Below the pieces are notes generated by a model, which ran no database searches, was not told the DNA's origin, and saw only the letters and a program-made list of their open reading frames with translations. A stretch of 64,000 bases of DNA from positions 20,038-84,037 of the forward strand of contig RCNN01000053.1 in assembly GCA_003667245.1 (NCBI GenBank), given 5' to 3'. This DNA is from Heterostelium multicystogenum. Taxonomy: Eukaryota > Evosea > Eumycetozoa > Acytosteliales > Acytosteliaceae. This document shows, piece by piece, positions 30,227 through 40,431 of the stretch. The translations under genes and the position numbers were made by a program. Every line of letters begins with the position of its first letter. The stretch's first letter is position 1.

Positions 30227-30442
30227 TCATAACTGCTTACACATCAAGCAATTGGCTGGGCCGTGGGTCGAGGTGTCTAGCCATGCCTTTCTCTGCACGG
30301 TTGTGGGGCTTTTCTGTCATACCTTGGCAACAAATCCCGGCGAAACCTTTGTACCCGGCGGTGAGTGAGTTAGGATCGCACCCCGAAATGGTGCAGCCCT
30401 TTTGCGCGCCGACCTCACAAGAAAATGAGTTCAGGGGACTTG

Positions 30443-31243
30443 ATGATGAAAAAGTATCTTTCGATGCTGCTGCTGGGTGTCACCGCACTGGTGGCGGTCA
30501 ACGCGGCACATGCCGGCGCCATCGATGATGCGGTCAAGCGCGGTACGCTGAAAGTCGGCATGGACCCGACCTACATGCCGTTCCAGATGACCAACAAACG
30601 CGGCGAAATCATCGGCTTTGAAGTCGACATCCTCAAGGCCATGGCCAAGTCGATGGGCGTGAAGTTCGAGCCGATTTCCACCGGTTACGACGGCATCATC
30701 CCGGCCCTGTTGACCGACAAGTTCGACATGATCGGCAGCGGCATGACCCTGACCCAGGAACGCAACCTGCGCCTGAACTTCAGCGAACCGTTCATCGTGG
30801 TCGGCCAGACCTTGCTGATCCGCAAGGAGCTGGAGGGCACCATCAAGTCCTACAAAGACCTGAATGACGAGAAATACCGCCTGACCTCCAAGCTCGGCAC
30901 CACCGGCGAGATGGTGGCCAAGAAGCTGATCTCCAAAGCCAAGTACCACGGCTATGACAACGAGCAGGAAGCTGTTCTGGACGTGGTCAACGGCAAGGCT
31001 GACGCCTTCGTCTATGACGCCCCGTACAACGTGGTGGCCGTGAACAAGGTCGGCGCCGGCAAACTGGTGTTCCTTGATCAGCCGTTCACCTTTGAACCCC
31101 TGGCGTTCGGCCTGAAGAAGGGCGACTACGACAGCATCAACTTCATCAACAACTTCCTGCACCAGATCCGCAACGACGGCACCTACGATCGCATCCATGA
31201 CAAGTGGTTCAAGAGCTCTGAGTGGCTCAAGGACATGGAATAA
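30443..31243 (+). CDS. Polar amino-acid ABC transporter substrate-binding protein, second copy
   Basis: 266 residues from ATG 30443 (30446 is also possible), intact. It has a signal peptide to about residue 24 (HAGA) and the solute-binding family 3 motifs LKVGMDPTYMPFQM, GFEVDILKAM, GSGMTLTQERN, TGEMVAK and DGTYDRIHDKWF. It is very similar to the preceding gene along its whole length, so the pair arose by duplication. AGGGG lies 5 bases before the start. Ligand unknown; the fold is that of glutamine/arginine/histidine-type binders. Confidence 0.92.
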   Translation: MMKKYLSMLLLGVTALVAVNAAHAGAIDDAVKRGTLKVGMDPTYMPFQMTNKRGEIIGFEVDILKAMAKSMGVKFEPISTGYDGIIPALLTDKFDMIGSGMTLTQERNLRLNFSEPFIVVGQTLLIRKELEGTIKSYKDLNDEKYRLTSKLGTTGEMVAKKLISKAKYHGYDNEQEAVLDVVNGKADAFVYDAPYNVVAVNKVGAGKLVFLDQPFTFEPLAFGLKKGDYDSINFINNFLHQIRNDGTYDRIHDKWFKSSEWLKDME

Positions 31244-31264
31244 GGTTGGCTTAATACCGAGTTG

Positions 31265-31368
31265 ATCGTTCCCACGCTCCGCGTGGGAATGCAGCCCGTG
31301 ACGCTCTGCGTCACAAAGCGGACGCTGAGCGTCCAGTGAGGCATTCCCACGCAGAGCGTGGGAACGAT
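31265..31368. repeat. Inverted repeat with CGTTCCCACGC ends
   Basis: ATCGTTCCCACGC and its complement at the ends, with two shorter nested palindromes (GTGACGCTCTGCGTCAC and GGACGCTGAGCGTCC). It would fold as a cloverleaf-like hairpin. Different class from the other repeats; it lies between binding protein and permease. Confidence 0.75.
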
Positions 31369-31391
31369 CTCGACATATCCCGGAACCCGTA

Positions 31392-32351
31392 ATGAAACAG
31401 AAAAAAGCCCAATGGCCCTGGCACCTGCTGACGGTGCTGGTGCTGGTCGGCCTGGCCGGCGCGTTGTATTACGCCACCTCGCTGATGTCCTACGAATGGC
31501 GCTGGAACCGCGTGCCGCAGTACTTCGTCTACCAGGCCGAAGAATCCCAGCGTGCGTCGGACATTTCCACCGTCAGCGAGCTGGTGCGCAAGGGCGATGT
31601 GGCTGAAATCACCCTGCGTAGTGACGAGGGCAACGAGCAGCACCTGACCGTGGCCGAGAACAGCCTGCAAGTGGCCAAGGGCGATGACGTGGCCGAGGGC
31701 GATGTGGTCGGCGTCACCCGGCATTGGGCTGCGGGCCCTCTGCTGTGGGGCTTGTGGACTACGTTGTGGCTATCGGTGGTGTCCGGGGTGCTGGGACTGT
31801 TGATCGGCCTGGCGACCGGATTGTGTCGCCTGTCGAACAATCCGACTTTACGCGATCTGTCGACGATCTACGTCGAACTGGTGCGCGGTACGCCACTATT
31901 GGTGCAGATCTTCATTTTCTATTTCTTTATCGGCACGGTGCTCAACCTGTCCCGGGAATTCGCCGGGATCGCCGCGCTGTCACTGTTTACCGGTGCCTAT
32001 GTGGCGGAAATCATCCGCGCCGGCGTGCAGTCGATTGCCCGGGGCCAGAATGAAGCGGCACGTTCCCTGGGGCTCAGTGCTGGCCAGTCGATGCGCCATG
32101 TGGTGTTGCCGCAAGCCTTCAAGCGCGTGCTGCCGCCCCTGGCCGGGCAATTTATCAGCCTGGTCAAGGACACGTCCCTGGTGTCGGTGATCGCGATTAC
32201 CGAGCTGCTCAAAAGCGGCCGCGAGGTCATCACCACCTCGTTCTCGCCGTTCGAAATCCTGTTCTGCGTCGCAGGCCTGTACCTGCTGATCAACCTGCCG
32301 CTGTCGAAAATCGCCAGCCGTCTTGAGCGGAGGCTCGCGCAAAGTGATTGA
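31392..32351 (+). CDS. Amino-acid ABC transporter permease with an extra periplasmic segment
   Basis: 319 residues, intact, against about 220-240 for common HisM/GlnP-type permeases. Helix 1 spans about residues 11-29; residues 30-115 form a hydrophilic segment predicted to face the periplasm; then the standard permease core begins ([13 protein letters not shown]). The core has VRGTPLLVQ and the EAA loop [23 protein letters not shown] at about 218-240. It should carry an amino acid with the two preceding binding proteins and the following ATPase, whose GTG start overlaps its stop. Confidence 0.92.
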   Translation: MKQKKAQWPWHLLTVLVLVGLAGALYYATSLMSYEWRWNRVPQYFVYQAEESQRASDISTVSELVRKGDVAEITLRSDEGNEQHLTVAENSLQVAKGDDVAEGDVVGVTRHWAAGPLLWGLWTTLWLSVVSGVLGLLIGLATGLCRLSNNPTLRDLSTIYVELVRGTPLLVQIFIFYFFIGTVLNLSREFAGIAALSLFTGAYVAEIIRAGVQSIARGQNEAARSLGLSAGQSMRHVVLPQAFKRVLPPLAGQFISLVKDTSLVSVIAITELLKSGREVITTSFSPFEILFCVAGLYLLINLPLSKIASRLERRLAQSD

Positions 32352-33078
32352 AGTCCGCGATCTGGTAAAAGTCTTCGACACCCGTGGCCACGTCGTGCGC
32401 GCGGTGGATAACGTGACCACGCAGGTGGCCAGGGGTGAAGTGCTGGTGGTGATCGGCCCGTCCGGTTCCGGCAAGTCGACGTTCCTGCGCTGCCTTAACG
32501 GCCTGGAGGAATTCGATTCCGGCTCGGTAAGCATCGACGGCCTGCAACTGGCAGACCCGAAAACCGACGTGAACGCCTACCGCCGTGAAGTCGGCATGGT
32601 GTTCCAGCACTTCAACCTGTTCCCCCACATGACCGTGCTGGAAAACCTCTGCCTGGCGCAAAAAGTCGTGCGCAAGCGCGGCAAGAAAGAGCGCGAGGCC
32701 AAGGCCCTGGCGCTCCTGGAGAAAGTCGGCATTGCCCAGAAAGCCCACGAGTTCCCGTCGCGGCTTTCCGGTGGACAGCAGCAACGCGTCGCGATTGCCC
32801 GCGCGCTGGCGATGGAGCCCAAGGTGATGCTGTTTGACGAGCCCACCTCGGCCCTGGACCCGGAAATGGTCGGCGAAGTGCTGGACGTGATGAAGACCCT
32901 GGCCCTGGAAGGCATGACCATGGTCTGCGTCACCCATGAAATGGGCTTTGCCCGAGAAGTGGCTGATCGCGTGCTGTTCTTCGATCACGGCAAACTGTTG
33001 GAGGACGCCGCCCCGGCGCAATTCTTCGATGCGCCGAAGGACCCTCGCGCCCAAGCCTTCCTGCGCCAGGTTCTATAA
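32344..33078 (+). CDS. Amino-acid ABC transporter ATP-binding protein
   Basis: 244 residues from GTG 32344, intact. Walker [10 protein letters not shown] is at 38-46, [11 protein letters not shown] carries the Q-loop, LSGGQQQR the signature, [14 protein letters not shown]alker B, and VTHEM the H-loop. This is the GlnQ/HisP subfamily. The GTG overlaps the permease stop by 8 bases; no better start exists, and the family begins at IEVRDLVK. It energises uptake through the preceding permease. Confidence 0.93.
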   Translation: MIEVRDLVKVFDTRGHVVRAVDNVTTQVARGEVLVVIGPSGSGKSTFLRCLNGLEEFDSGSVSIDGLQLADPKTDVNAYRREVGMVFQHFNLFPHMTVLENLCLAQKVVRKRGKKEREAKALALLEKVGIAQKAHEFPSRLSGGQQQRVAIARALAMEPKVMLFDEPTSALDPEMVGEVLDVMKTLALEGMTMVCVTHEMGFAREVADRVLFFDHGKLLEDAAPAQFFDAPKDPRAQAFLRQVL

Positions 33079-33097
33079 ATGCGTTGAGAATCCTTCT

Positions 33098-33194
33098 TGT
33101 GGCGAGGGAGCTTGCTCCCGCTGGGCCGCGTAGCGGCTCCCAAAAAAGATAGGAGCGCTGCGCACTCCAGCGGGAGCAAGCTCCCTCGCCACAG
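33098..33194. repeat. Inverted repeat of the TGTGGCGAGGGAGCTTGCTCCC class
   Basis: Long complementary arms with an internal GCGTAGCG/CGCTGCGC pair, located between the converging ABC ATPase and chemoreceptor genes. Same class as the element at 56203-56316. Confidence 0.8.
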
Positions 33195-33205
33195 GTTGGG
33201 TTTTT

Positions 33206-35115
33206 TCAGACCTTGAACTTGCCCACCCACACCTGCAAATCGGTACCCAGGCGGGCCAGTTCGACACTGGCCGCCGCAGTGTCCTGACTCGCGGCCCAGG
33301 TCTGTTCCGATACATCCTTGACCTTCAGCACGCTGCGGTTGATCTCCTCGGCGACCGCGGTTTGTTCCTCGGCGGCAGCGGCAATCTGCGGGTTCATCTC
33401 CTGGATCACCGACACGGTACGGGTGATGCCAGCCAGCGCCTCTCCTGCGCGACGGGTCAGTTGCACGCTGTTGTCGGTGAGGCTGCGACTGTTGTCCATG
33501 ATGTCGGCCACCTGCTGCGTGCCCCGGTGCAGACCGCTGATCAACTCCTCGATTTCCTCGGCCGACTGCTGGGTGCGTTGTGCCAGGCTGCGCACTTCAT
33601 CTGCGACCACGGCAAACCCCCTGCCGGCTTCGCCTGCGCGGGCCGCCTCGATCGCGGCGTTGAGGGCCAGCAAGTTGGTCTGTTCCGATACCGACTTGAT
33701 CACCTCCAGCACGCTGCCGATCTTCCGGCTTTCCTGTTGCAGGCCTTGCATGGCCTGGCTTGAACGCGCCATCTCCTGAGCCAGGTGCTCGATGTGGGGT
33801 AATGGCCTCAGCCACCACCTGATCGCCCTGGCCCGCCTGCCGGTCGGCCTCGGCAGCAGCCAGCGACGCTTGCTCGGCATGGCGCGCAACTTCCTGGGAG
33901 GTGGCGAGCATCTCGTTCATGGCGGTGGCCACCTGTTCGGTTTCCTGCTTCTGGCCGTCGACCCCGTCGCGGGTTTGCTCGGTGACCGCCGAGAGTTGCT
34001 CGGCGGCGCTGGCGATCTGCTGGGCGCTGTCGCCGATGCCGCTGATCAAGCCCCGCAGGTTGAGGGTCATTTGCCCGATGCTGCGCTGCAACTGCCCCAG
34101 TTCATCCTGGCGCGAGGCCTGGATGTCGTGGCTCAGGTCACCTTCGGCAATCCGGTTGGCCACGGACAGGGCCTGGCGCAGCGGCGCGACGATCTGGCCG
34201 GCGATCAACCAGGCGGCCACGACGCCGAGCAACAGCGCCGCTGCAGTAACGTTGAGCAGCAGGGTGCGGGCGAGGCTGGCTTCGTTGTCACGCTTGGCGG
34301 TCTGGTCCTGGCTCAGCAGGTCGCTTTCCGTGAGCAATTGATCCAGCCACTGTTCAAGCTGGTTCTGGGTGGTTTCGGCGCTGAGTTGGGCGTCCTTGAG
34401 GCGTGTCAGGTGAGTCCGAAAGTCGAGCAGGACTTTTTTCAGGGCGCTGGCGTCAACCGGCAGCGCGCCTACCGCCGCCTGGGCGCCATCCAGGGCCAGT
34501 AGCGCATCACTCACGTCCTTGGCATAGGCGTCCAATGACGCAGCGGCCCAGGCGGGGCTCTGGGTGCGGTCTTCGGCTTGTTCCAGGGCCTGGCGCAATT
34601 GTTCCACGGCATCGAGGGCCTTTTCATCGTCTTGATTGGGCAGGTTTGCTCGACAGTTCAGAGAGGCTGTCACTGCTCTGGACTGAGCTGCGCTTGAGCT
34701 GTTCACGGGCGTTTTCACGTTGCTTGATCAGCCCTCCAGGCCGCTTAAGGCGGTCTTGAAACTGGTGACGAAGCGTCGGCTTTCCTGCAGCTGTTGTTGG
34801 TTGACCGGGTCGGGTAAATCGCGGGGAAAGATCCACCAGGAACTGGTCGATCTTGTCCATATGCAGCTCTATTTTGGACAGGCTGGCCGGGTCGTTCAGG
34901 GTGCGATAGACGATGCGATCAGCGCGCAACTCTTCGCCGACGACTGCCAATTGCGAGAGCAGCGTGAGTTTTTGGGAGCGCTCGAGGGATGCGCTCAAGG
35001 CTTGCCAACCGGTAGAGGCGATGATCAGGCTGAGGCTGAGCACCAGGCCAAAGCCCAGGGCAAGTTTGAGGCTGATGCTGATGTTTCCGAGCAGGCGGGT
35101 CAGTGGACGAAACAT
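33206..35115 (-). CDS. Methyl-accepting chemotaxis protein, first of a tandem pair, four indels
   Basis: About 635 residues after repair. An N-terminal membrane helix (LALGFGLVLSLSLIIAS), a helical periplasmic sensor domain of about 250 residues, a second helix near TAAALLLGVVAAWLIAG, a HAMP domain (RIAEGDLSHDI), and the cytoplasmic signalling domain with the conserved hairpin tip [20 protein letters not shown]. The ligand is unknown. The start has GGAGG upstream. On the coding strand there is an extra C (34826-34829) compensated by a missing G (34732-34735), then an extra A (34648-34650) and an extra T (33798). Confidence 0.9.
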
Positions 35116-35287
35116 GGTGAACCTCCAACGAATCAAAAGGAGCGTCTCAAGCGTCCGGCCAACAATGGTCAGGGGAGTTGAAACGCTACTTTTATTCGGC
35201 GCCAGGTGTGTGATCCACGACCTGAAAAACGCGTAGGAAATTTCACATATTGTCGGAGCGGCGGCCCTGATGGCCGCCGCAAGCGGG

Positions 35288-37207
35288 TCAGACCTTGAAG
35301 CGACCTACCAGGCTTTGCAGGTAAACCCCCAGGCGCGCCAGCTCGGCACTGGAAGCCGCGGTTTCTTCGCTGGCCGCCGAGGTTTGTTCGGAAACGTCCC
35401 GCACGTTGAGCACGCTGCGGTTGATTTCTTCGGCCACGGCGCTTTGCTGCTCGGCGGCGGTGGCGATCTGCTGGTTCATCGCCTGGATCGCCGAGACGGT
35501 ACGGGTGATGTTCTCCAGGGCATTGCCGGCCCGACGGGTCAGCTCGACGCTGCTGTCGGTCAGGCCGCGACTGTTGTCCATGATGGTTGCCACCTGCTGG
35601 GTGCCGCTTTGCAGGCCGACGATCAACTCTTCGATTTCCTCGGTGGACTTCTGCGTCCGCTGGGCCAGGCTGCGCACTTCATCGGCAACCACCGCAAAAC
35701 CGCGTCCGGCTTCACCGGCGCGCGCCGCTTCAATCGCTGCGTTAAGGGCCAGCAGGTTGGTTTGCTGGGCCACCGACTTGATGACGTCCAGCACACTGCC
35801 GATCTTGTCGCTCTCACGCTTGAGATGGCCCATGGCTTCGGTGGAGTTGCCCACCTCGCTGGCCAGGCGCTCGATCTGGGCGATGGCCTCACCGACCACC
35901 TTGTCGCCTTCACGGGCCTGTTGGTCGGCGGCTACGGCGGCTTCCGAGGCTTCTTCAGCGTTACGGGCGACTTCCTGCACGGTGGCGGCCATTTTCGTTC
36001 ATGGCGGTGGCCACCTGGTCGGTCTCGACCTTCTGGCTGTTGACCCCGGCGCTGGTCTGCTCGGTAACGGCCGATAGCTGCTCGGCGGCACTGGCGATCT
36101 GGGTGACGCCGTCGCTGATACCGCCAATCAGCTCCCGCAGGCCCACGGTCATGCTTTGCATCGACCGTTGCAGTTGCCCCAGTTCATCCTGGCGCTGGGA
36201 GATCAGGTTGTGGCTCAGGTCGCCGGACGCCACGCGCTCGGCGACTTTGAGGGTCTGGTTCAGTGGAATCACGATCTGCCGGGTAATGGCCCAGGCGGCG
36301 AGTACACCAAACGCCAGCGCGAGGGCGGTGGCCAGTAACAGCAGGTTCTTGGCGTGGGCGGCATCGGTATCACGCACCACGGTTTGCGAAGTGGTGAGTT
36401 TGTTACTGCGGTCGAGCAGGATATCGCCCTGCTCGCCCATGATTTTCATCGCGGCGGCACTGGCCACCTGGGAGTCGCGGTACTGGCTCACCGCGGCGCG
36501 GTAGGCCTGCAGCGAAACGCTGGCCTCTTGCAGGTTGGCCCGGTATTGCTCGGGCAACGGGTCGTTGAGGTCGGTGATTTTCTTCAGGGCGTTGTCGATG
36601 GCATCCAGGGCCGGTTGTTCGGCTTCGACCTTGCCGCTGTAGGTGTAGCCGCGCACCTGGAAGCGCGCTTGCTGGATCAGTTTGCTCAGGTCGACCACGC
36701 TGTTGAACAGGGTGACGCTGTCGCCTTGCAGCAGGGATTTTTCCACTTCGTTGATTTTTGCGACGGCGTTGTCGGCGGTATCGCCCAGTTTGCTGCGGGC
36801 GCCTTCACGCTTGAGGCCGGCCTGCACCATGGCGCCGAAGGCTTTTTTGTATTGGCCCAAGGCATCTTGTTGCTGCTCTACCACGAACTTGTCGTCGGGT
36901 TGCTCGATCAGGTCTGCGGCGGTTTTCAGGCCACTGTCCAGCTGGGTGATCAGGTCGTTGACCGCGCTGGTGCCTTGTTCGCCACGGCGCATTTCGAAGT
37001 CCAGTCGCGCCAGGCGCAGGTCCTTGGTCAGCCCGTTGAGGCTGGAGATGTAGCCCAGCTTGTCGCCACGGCTGATCACGCCGCTGAGGCCGGTCCAGCC
37101 GGTGAAGGTGATCAATAGGGTCAGGACCAATACCAGGCCGAAAGCCTATGCTCAGCTTGCGGTTGACGCTGACATTCCCCAGTTTTCTCGGCTAACCAAC
37201 GATACAT
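35288..37207 (-). CDS. Methyl-accepting chemotaxis protein, second of a tandem pair, three insertions
   Basis: About 638 residues after repair. It has an N-terminal helix ([16 protein letters not shown]), a long all-helical periplasmic region resembling the helical-bimodular (HBM) sensor type, a second helix, HAMP ([11 protein letters not shown]), and a signalling domain with [22 protein letters not shown] receptors of pseudomonads often sense organic acids; the ligand here is not known. It and the preceding chemoreceptor share the same organisation and a near-identical C-terminal half. Extra bases on the coding strand: A (about 37180), T (about 37143), A (about 35995). Confidence 0.9.
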
Positions 37208-37272
37208 GCTGCGAACTCCCCTGGAACAAGGCTTGGACTTATTCAGAGCGTATCGGCAGATTCGGAGGTTTT

Positions 37273-37374
37273 CTGTAGGAGCGAGCTTGCTCGCGAAGGT
37301 CGTCAACGATAACGCGGGCATTCTGAGTGAGCGCGGTGTCCTTGAGTTTTTCGCGAGCAAGCTCGCTCCTACAG
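37273..37374. repeat. REP-like doublet with TGTAGGAGCGAGCTTGCTCGCGA core
   Basis: Inverted copies about 55 bases apart in the gap between the chemoreceptor gene and rsmE. A variant (GTAGGAGCGAGC for GTGGGAGCGGGC) of the main class. Confidence 0.8.
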
Positions 37375-37386
37375 GAGAGGGCGGTG

Positions 37387-38102
37387 TTAGAAAAGGCGGG
37401 CGAGCAGCGCGGTGACGGCGGTTTCGACTCTCAGGATGCGCGCGCCGAGTTGCACCGGCTGCAATCCGGCCTTGGCCAGCAGGTCCACCTCGTAGGGAAT
37501 CCAGCCGCCTTCCGGCCCGATGGCCAGGGGTGACCGGCTCATCCAGCCCGCGAGGGCAGGGCGGATAGTCGCCGGGGTGACCAATCAGGCCGAGGGTGCC
37601 TTGCGCCATGGCGGGCAGGCGGTCTTCGACGAATGGCTTGAAGCGCTTTTTCGATCACGAAATCTCGGGCAGCACCGTGTCCCGGGCCTGTTCCAGGCCG
37701 AGGATCAATTGCTCGCGAATCGCTTCCGGCTCCAGGAACGGCGTCTGCCAGAAGCTCTTTTCCACGCGATAGCTGTTCACCAGCACCACCCGCGGCACGC
37801 CCATGGACGCCACGGTTTGCAGCACCCGGCGGAGCATTTTCGGGCGGGGCAGGGCCAGCAGCAGGGTCAGGGGCAGTTTTGGCCGGCGGCGGCTGGTCGA
37901 AGGTCACTTCCAGCTCGGCTTCCCGGGCTTCCAGGCGCAGCAACTGCGCGTTGCCCATCAAGCCGCCAATCCGTCCGACCCGCAGGCTGTCGCCTACGGC
38001 GGCACGGTGGACTTCCTGCATATGCACCAGGCGCCGATCACGCAGCACACCACCCGGTCGGCCGCGATAAAAGTCGGCCTCCTCAAGCAGCAGCAGGTTC
38101 AC
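37387..38102 (-). CDS. rsmE: 16S rRNA (uracil1498-N3)-methyltransferase RsmE, about five extra bases
   Basis: About 236 residues after repair. It methylates U1498 of 16S rRNA using S-adenosylmethionine. N-terminal [11 protein letters not shown] and [16 protein letters not shown], and the SPOUT-class motif [13 protein letters not shown] followed by [11 protein letters not shown], identify it. The GTG at 38102 overlaps the tatC TGA. The frame breaks at about 37878 (extra A on the coding strand), 37650-37665 (three extra bases, probably TT and A, which leave the frame unchanged but insert a stop), and 37530 (extra C). Confidence 0.88.
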
Positions 38103-38893
38103 GGCTGGGTCGCTGGCGGCTGGTCGTCGTCGGCGGGTTGGTCATCGGGGTGATCGCCACGCTTGCTCACCAGGCTGCCGAACAGAATGCCAATCTCGAA
38201 CAGCATCCACATCGGTACGGCCAGCAGGGTCTGGGAGAAGATGTCCGGCGGGGTCAGGATCATGCCGACCACGAAGCAGCCGATGATCACGTAGGGGCGG
38301 ATCTTCTTCAGGTATTTGACGTCGACCACGCCGATCCATACCAGCAGCACCACGGCCACTGGGATTTCGAAGGCCACGCCGAAGGCGAAGAACAGCGTCA
38401 TCACGAAGTCGAGGTAGCTGGTGATGTCGGTCATCATCTCTACGCCGGCCGGGGTGGCGGCGGCGAAGAACTTGAAGATCAGCGGGAACACCAGGAAGTA
38501 GGCGAAGGCCATCCCGGTGTAGAACAGCAGGATGCTCGACACCAGCAGCGGCACGGCGATGCGTTTTTCATGCTTGTACAGGCCCGGCGCGATAAAGCCC
38601 CAGATCTGATGCAGGATCACCGGGATCGCCAGGGAACAGCGAGACCATCATCGTCAGCTTCAAACGGCGTGAGGAACGGTGACGACACGTCGGTGGCGAT
38701 CATCGTCGCGCCGGCCGGCAGGTAATTTGCGCAGCGGCGTGGAGACGAAGGTGTAGATCTGCTGGGTGAAGGCAAACAGCCCGGCAAAGATGATGAAGAT
38801 CGCCGCGACACAGCGCAGCAGGCGGGTGCGCAACTCGGTGAGGTGCGAGACCAGTGGCATGTGCTGGTCGGTTTCCGGTTTATCAGCGCTCAT
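38099..38893 (-). CDS. tatC: Sec-independent translocase TatC, three insertions
   Basis: About 263 residues after repair. It is the six-helix core of the twin-arginine translocase that recognises RR signal peptides of folded proteins. [12 protein letters not shown] at the N-terminus, [19 protein letters not shown] in the periplasmic part, and FGVAFEIPV are typical. Extra bases on the coding strand at about 38726 (A), 38668 (G) and 38636 (C). The ATG overlaps the tatB stop, and its own stop overlaps rsmE, so translation is coupled along tatABC-rsmE. Confidence 0.92.
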
Positions 38894-39340
38894 GGGGCTC
38901 GCGGCGGCAATGTAGGGTCGTGGGGCGCGGGCGACACGGCAGGTGTCGGCGCGGGTTTCGGTCGGGGTCACGGGCGCAGTGGGCGCAGGCTCGACGGCGT
39001 GCACGGGTTCAGCGACCGGTGCAGACGCGGGTGCGGCGGGCGGAGCAATCGAATGCTCGGCCACAGGCTTCGACCGGCTTGGGCGTTTCCTGCACCGGCG
39101 AGAGAATCTTCCGTGCCTCCTGCTCCAACGACAGAATGTGTTCGTTGTGCAGTTGCCGGCGAATCTCGTCGGCGCCGATTTCCCGTTCAACTTCCTGTTT
39201 GATGGCGTTGAAAACTGCGTTTCAGGCGCCCGATCCACAGGCCGGCCGTGGCGCGCGGCACCGGGCAGGCGTTCCGGCCCCAGTACCAGCAGGGCCACGA
39301 GGCCGACGAGCAGCAGTTCAGAGAAGCTGATACCAAACAT
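38890..39340 (-). CDS. tatB: Sec-independent translocase TatB, four insertions
   Basis: About 148 residues after repair. An N-terminal membrane helix ([21 protein letters not shown], with the TatB-type Glu and a Pro-Glu-Arg-Leu-Pro hinge), an amphipathic helix, then a Pro/Ala/Val-rich tail. Extra bases on the coding strand at about 39262 (C), 39220 (T), 39067 (A) and 38945 (C). The last shift hides the true stop (38892-38890) and makes a false TatB-TatC fusion. It is 10 bases from tatA and overlaps tatC. Confidence 0.88.
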
Positions 39341-39350
39341 TATTCAGTAC

Positions 39351-39629
39351 TCACGAGTCTTTTTGGTTCTGCTCTTTGACGTGCTCGGCCTGCACGTCGA
39401 AGGTGCGACGTTCAGTGATCGGCTGAGTGGCCTGCGGGTGTACAGGCTGCGCCGGTGGCACCGGATTGACGGCCGGGTCGGCAGGCTTTTCGTCGTCGTT
39501 CATGGCCTTGCGAAAGCCCTTGATCGATTCACCGACGTCGGTGCCGAGGTTTTTCAGTTTCTTGGTGCCGAACACCAGCACAACGACCACAAGAATGACG
39601 ATCCAGTGTTTCCAGTCAAAAATGCCCAT
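39351..39629 (-). CDS. tatA: Sec-independent translocase TatA
   Basis: 92 residues, intact. [25 protein letters not shown] contains the membrane helix and the FGTKKL hinge of TatA, followed by an amphipathic helix ([18 protein letters not shown]) and a Pro-rich tail. It oligomerises to form the Tat pore. The start is the ATG right before GIFDWKH; the open frame further upstream overlaps hisE and was rejected. Confidence 0.94.
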   Translation of the reverse strand: MGIFDWKHWIVILVVVVLVFGTKKLKNLGTDVGESIKGFRKAMNDDEKPADPAVNPVPPAQPVHPQATQPITERRTFDVQAEHVKEQNQKDS

Positions 39630-39654
39630 GCTGCAATTCCTCTGTAAAAGTTGG

Positions 39655-39991
39655 TCAGGCGGACGGGCGCGAGGCCTTTTCGGCATGCCCGGACAAGCCG
39701 AAGCGACGGTCCAGTTCATCAAGCACTGCCTGTGGATGCTGCCCCAGTTTGGGCGAGCATGACCAGACTGTGGAACCACAAGTCGGCAGTTTCGTAGATC
39801 ACGTCGCTGCAGTCGCCGCTGATTTGCGCGTCCTTGGCCGCAATAATCGTCTCGACGGATTCTTTCGCCGAGTTTTTTCCAGGATCTTGTTCAGACCCTT
39901 GTGGTACAGGCTGGCGACGTAAGGAGCTGTCGGCGTCCGCGCCTTTGCGGTCTTCCAGCACCTGGGCCACACGGTTGAGGGTATCGCTCAT
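39655..39991 (-). CDS. hisE: Phosphoribosyl-ATP pyrophosphatase HisE, four insertions
   Basis: 110 residues after repair. It removes pyrophosphate from PR-ATP, the second step of histidine synthesis. [17 protein letters not shown] at the N-terminus, [14 protein letters not shown] (the metal-binding EE..E helix) and [15 protein letters not shown] identify it. Extra bases on the coding strand: T (about 39923), A (about 39881), A (about 39870) and A (about 39752). The ATG follows the hisI stop by two bases. Confidence 0.9.
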
Positions 39992-39993
39992 GT

Positions 39994-40389
39994 TCAGTGT
40001 CCTGCCGAATAGATAGCGTGCGGGTCTTTGAGGCACGGGCTCGACGGTCTTCCACTCGCCGTTCTGGAACACGCGGTAGAAGCAGCTGTGACGGCCGGTG
40101 TGACAGGCGATATCGCCGATCTGCTCGACCTTGAGGATCACCACATCGGCATCGCAGTCGAATGCGCATCTCATGCAGGGTTTGCACGTGCCCGGACTCT
40201 TCGCCCTTGCGCCACAGTTTGCCACGGGAACGTGACCAGTAGAATGGCGCGGTTCTCGGCGGCGGTCAGGCTCAGGGCCTCGCGGTTCATCCAGGCCATC
40301 ATCAGCACGCGCCCGGTCTTGTAGTCCTGGGCAATGGCCGGCACCAGGCCGTCACTGTCCCACTTGATCTCGTCCAGCCAGTCTTTCAT
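39994..40389 (-). CDS. hisI: Phosphoribosyl-AMP cyclohydrolase HisI, three insertions
   Basis: 130 residues after repair, the standard length. It hydrolyses PR-AMP in the third step of histidine synthesis. [22 protein letters not shown] at the N-terminus, [14 protein letters not shown] and DCDAD plus [11 protein letters not shown] (the Zn-binding Cys residues and CHTG) identify it. Extra bases on the coding strand: C (about 40239), A (about 40167) and C (about 40034). The last one hides the stop, so the raw frame runs on into hisE. Confidence 0.9.
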
Positions 40390-40431
40390 TTTCGGCTCCG
40401 GCAATTTGCGACAGTGTATAAACCGGATTGG

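Noticed and set aside
31265..31368. CRISPR-like or tRNA-like element between binding protein and permease
   Set aside because: Only one nested palindrome, no direct repeats with spacers, no anticodon or T-arm pattern; it fits a dispersed intergenic repeat.
38660..39340. A TatB-TatC fusion
   Set aside because: Four insertions inside tatB hide its stop; TatC has its own ATG at 38893 overlapping the corrected stop.
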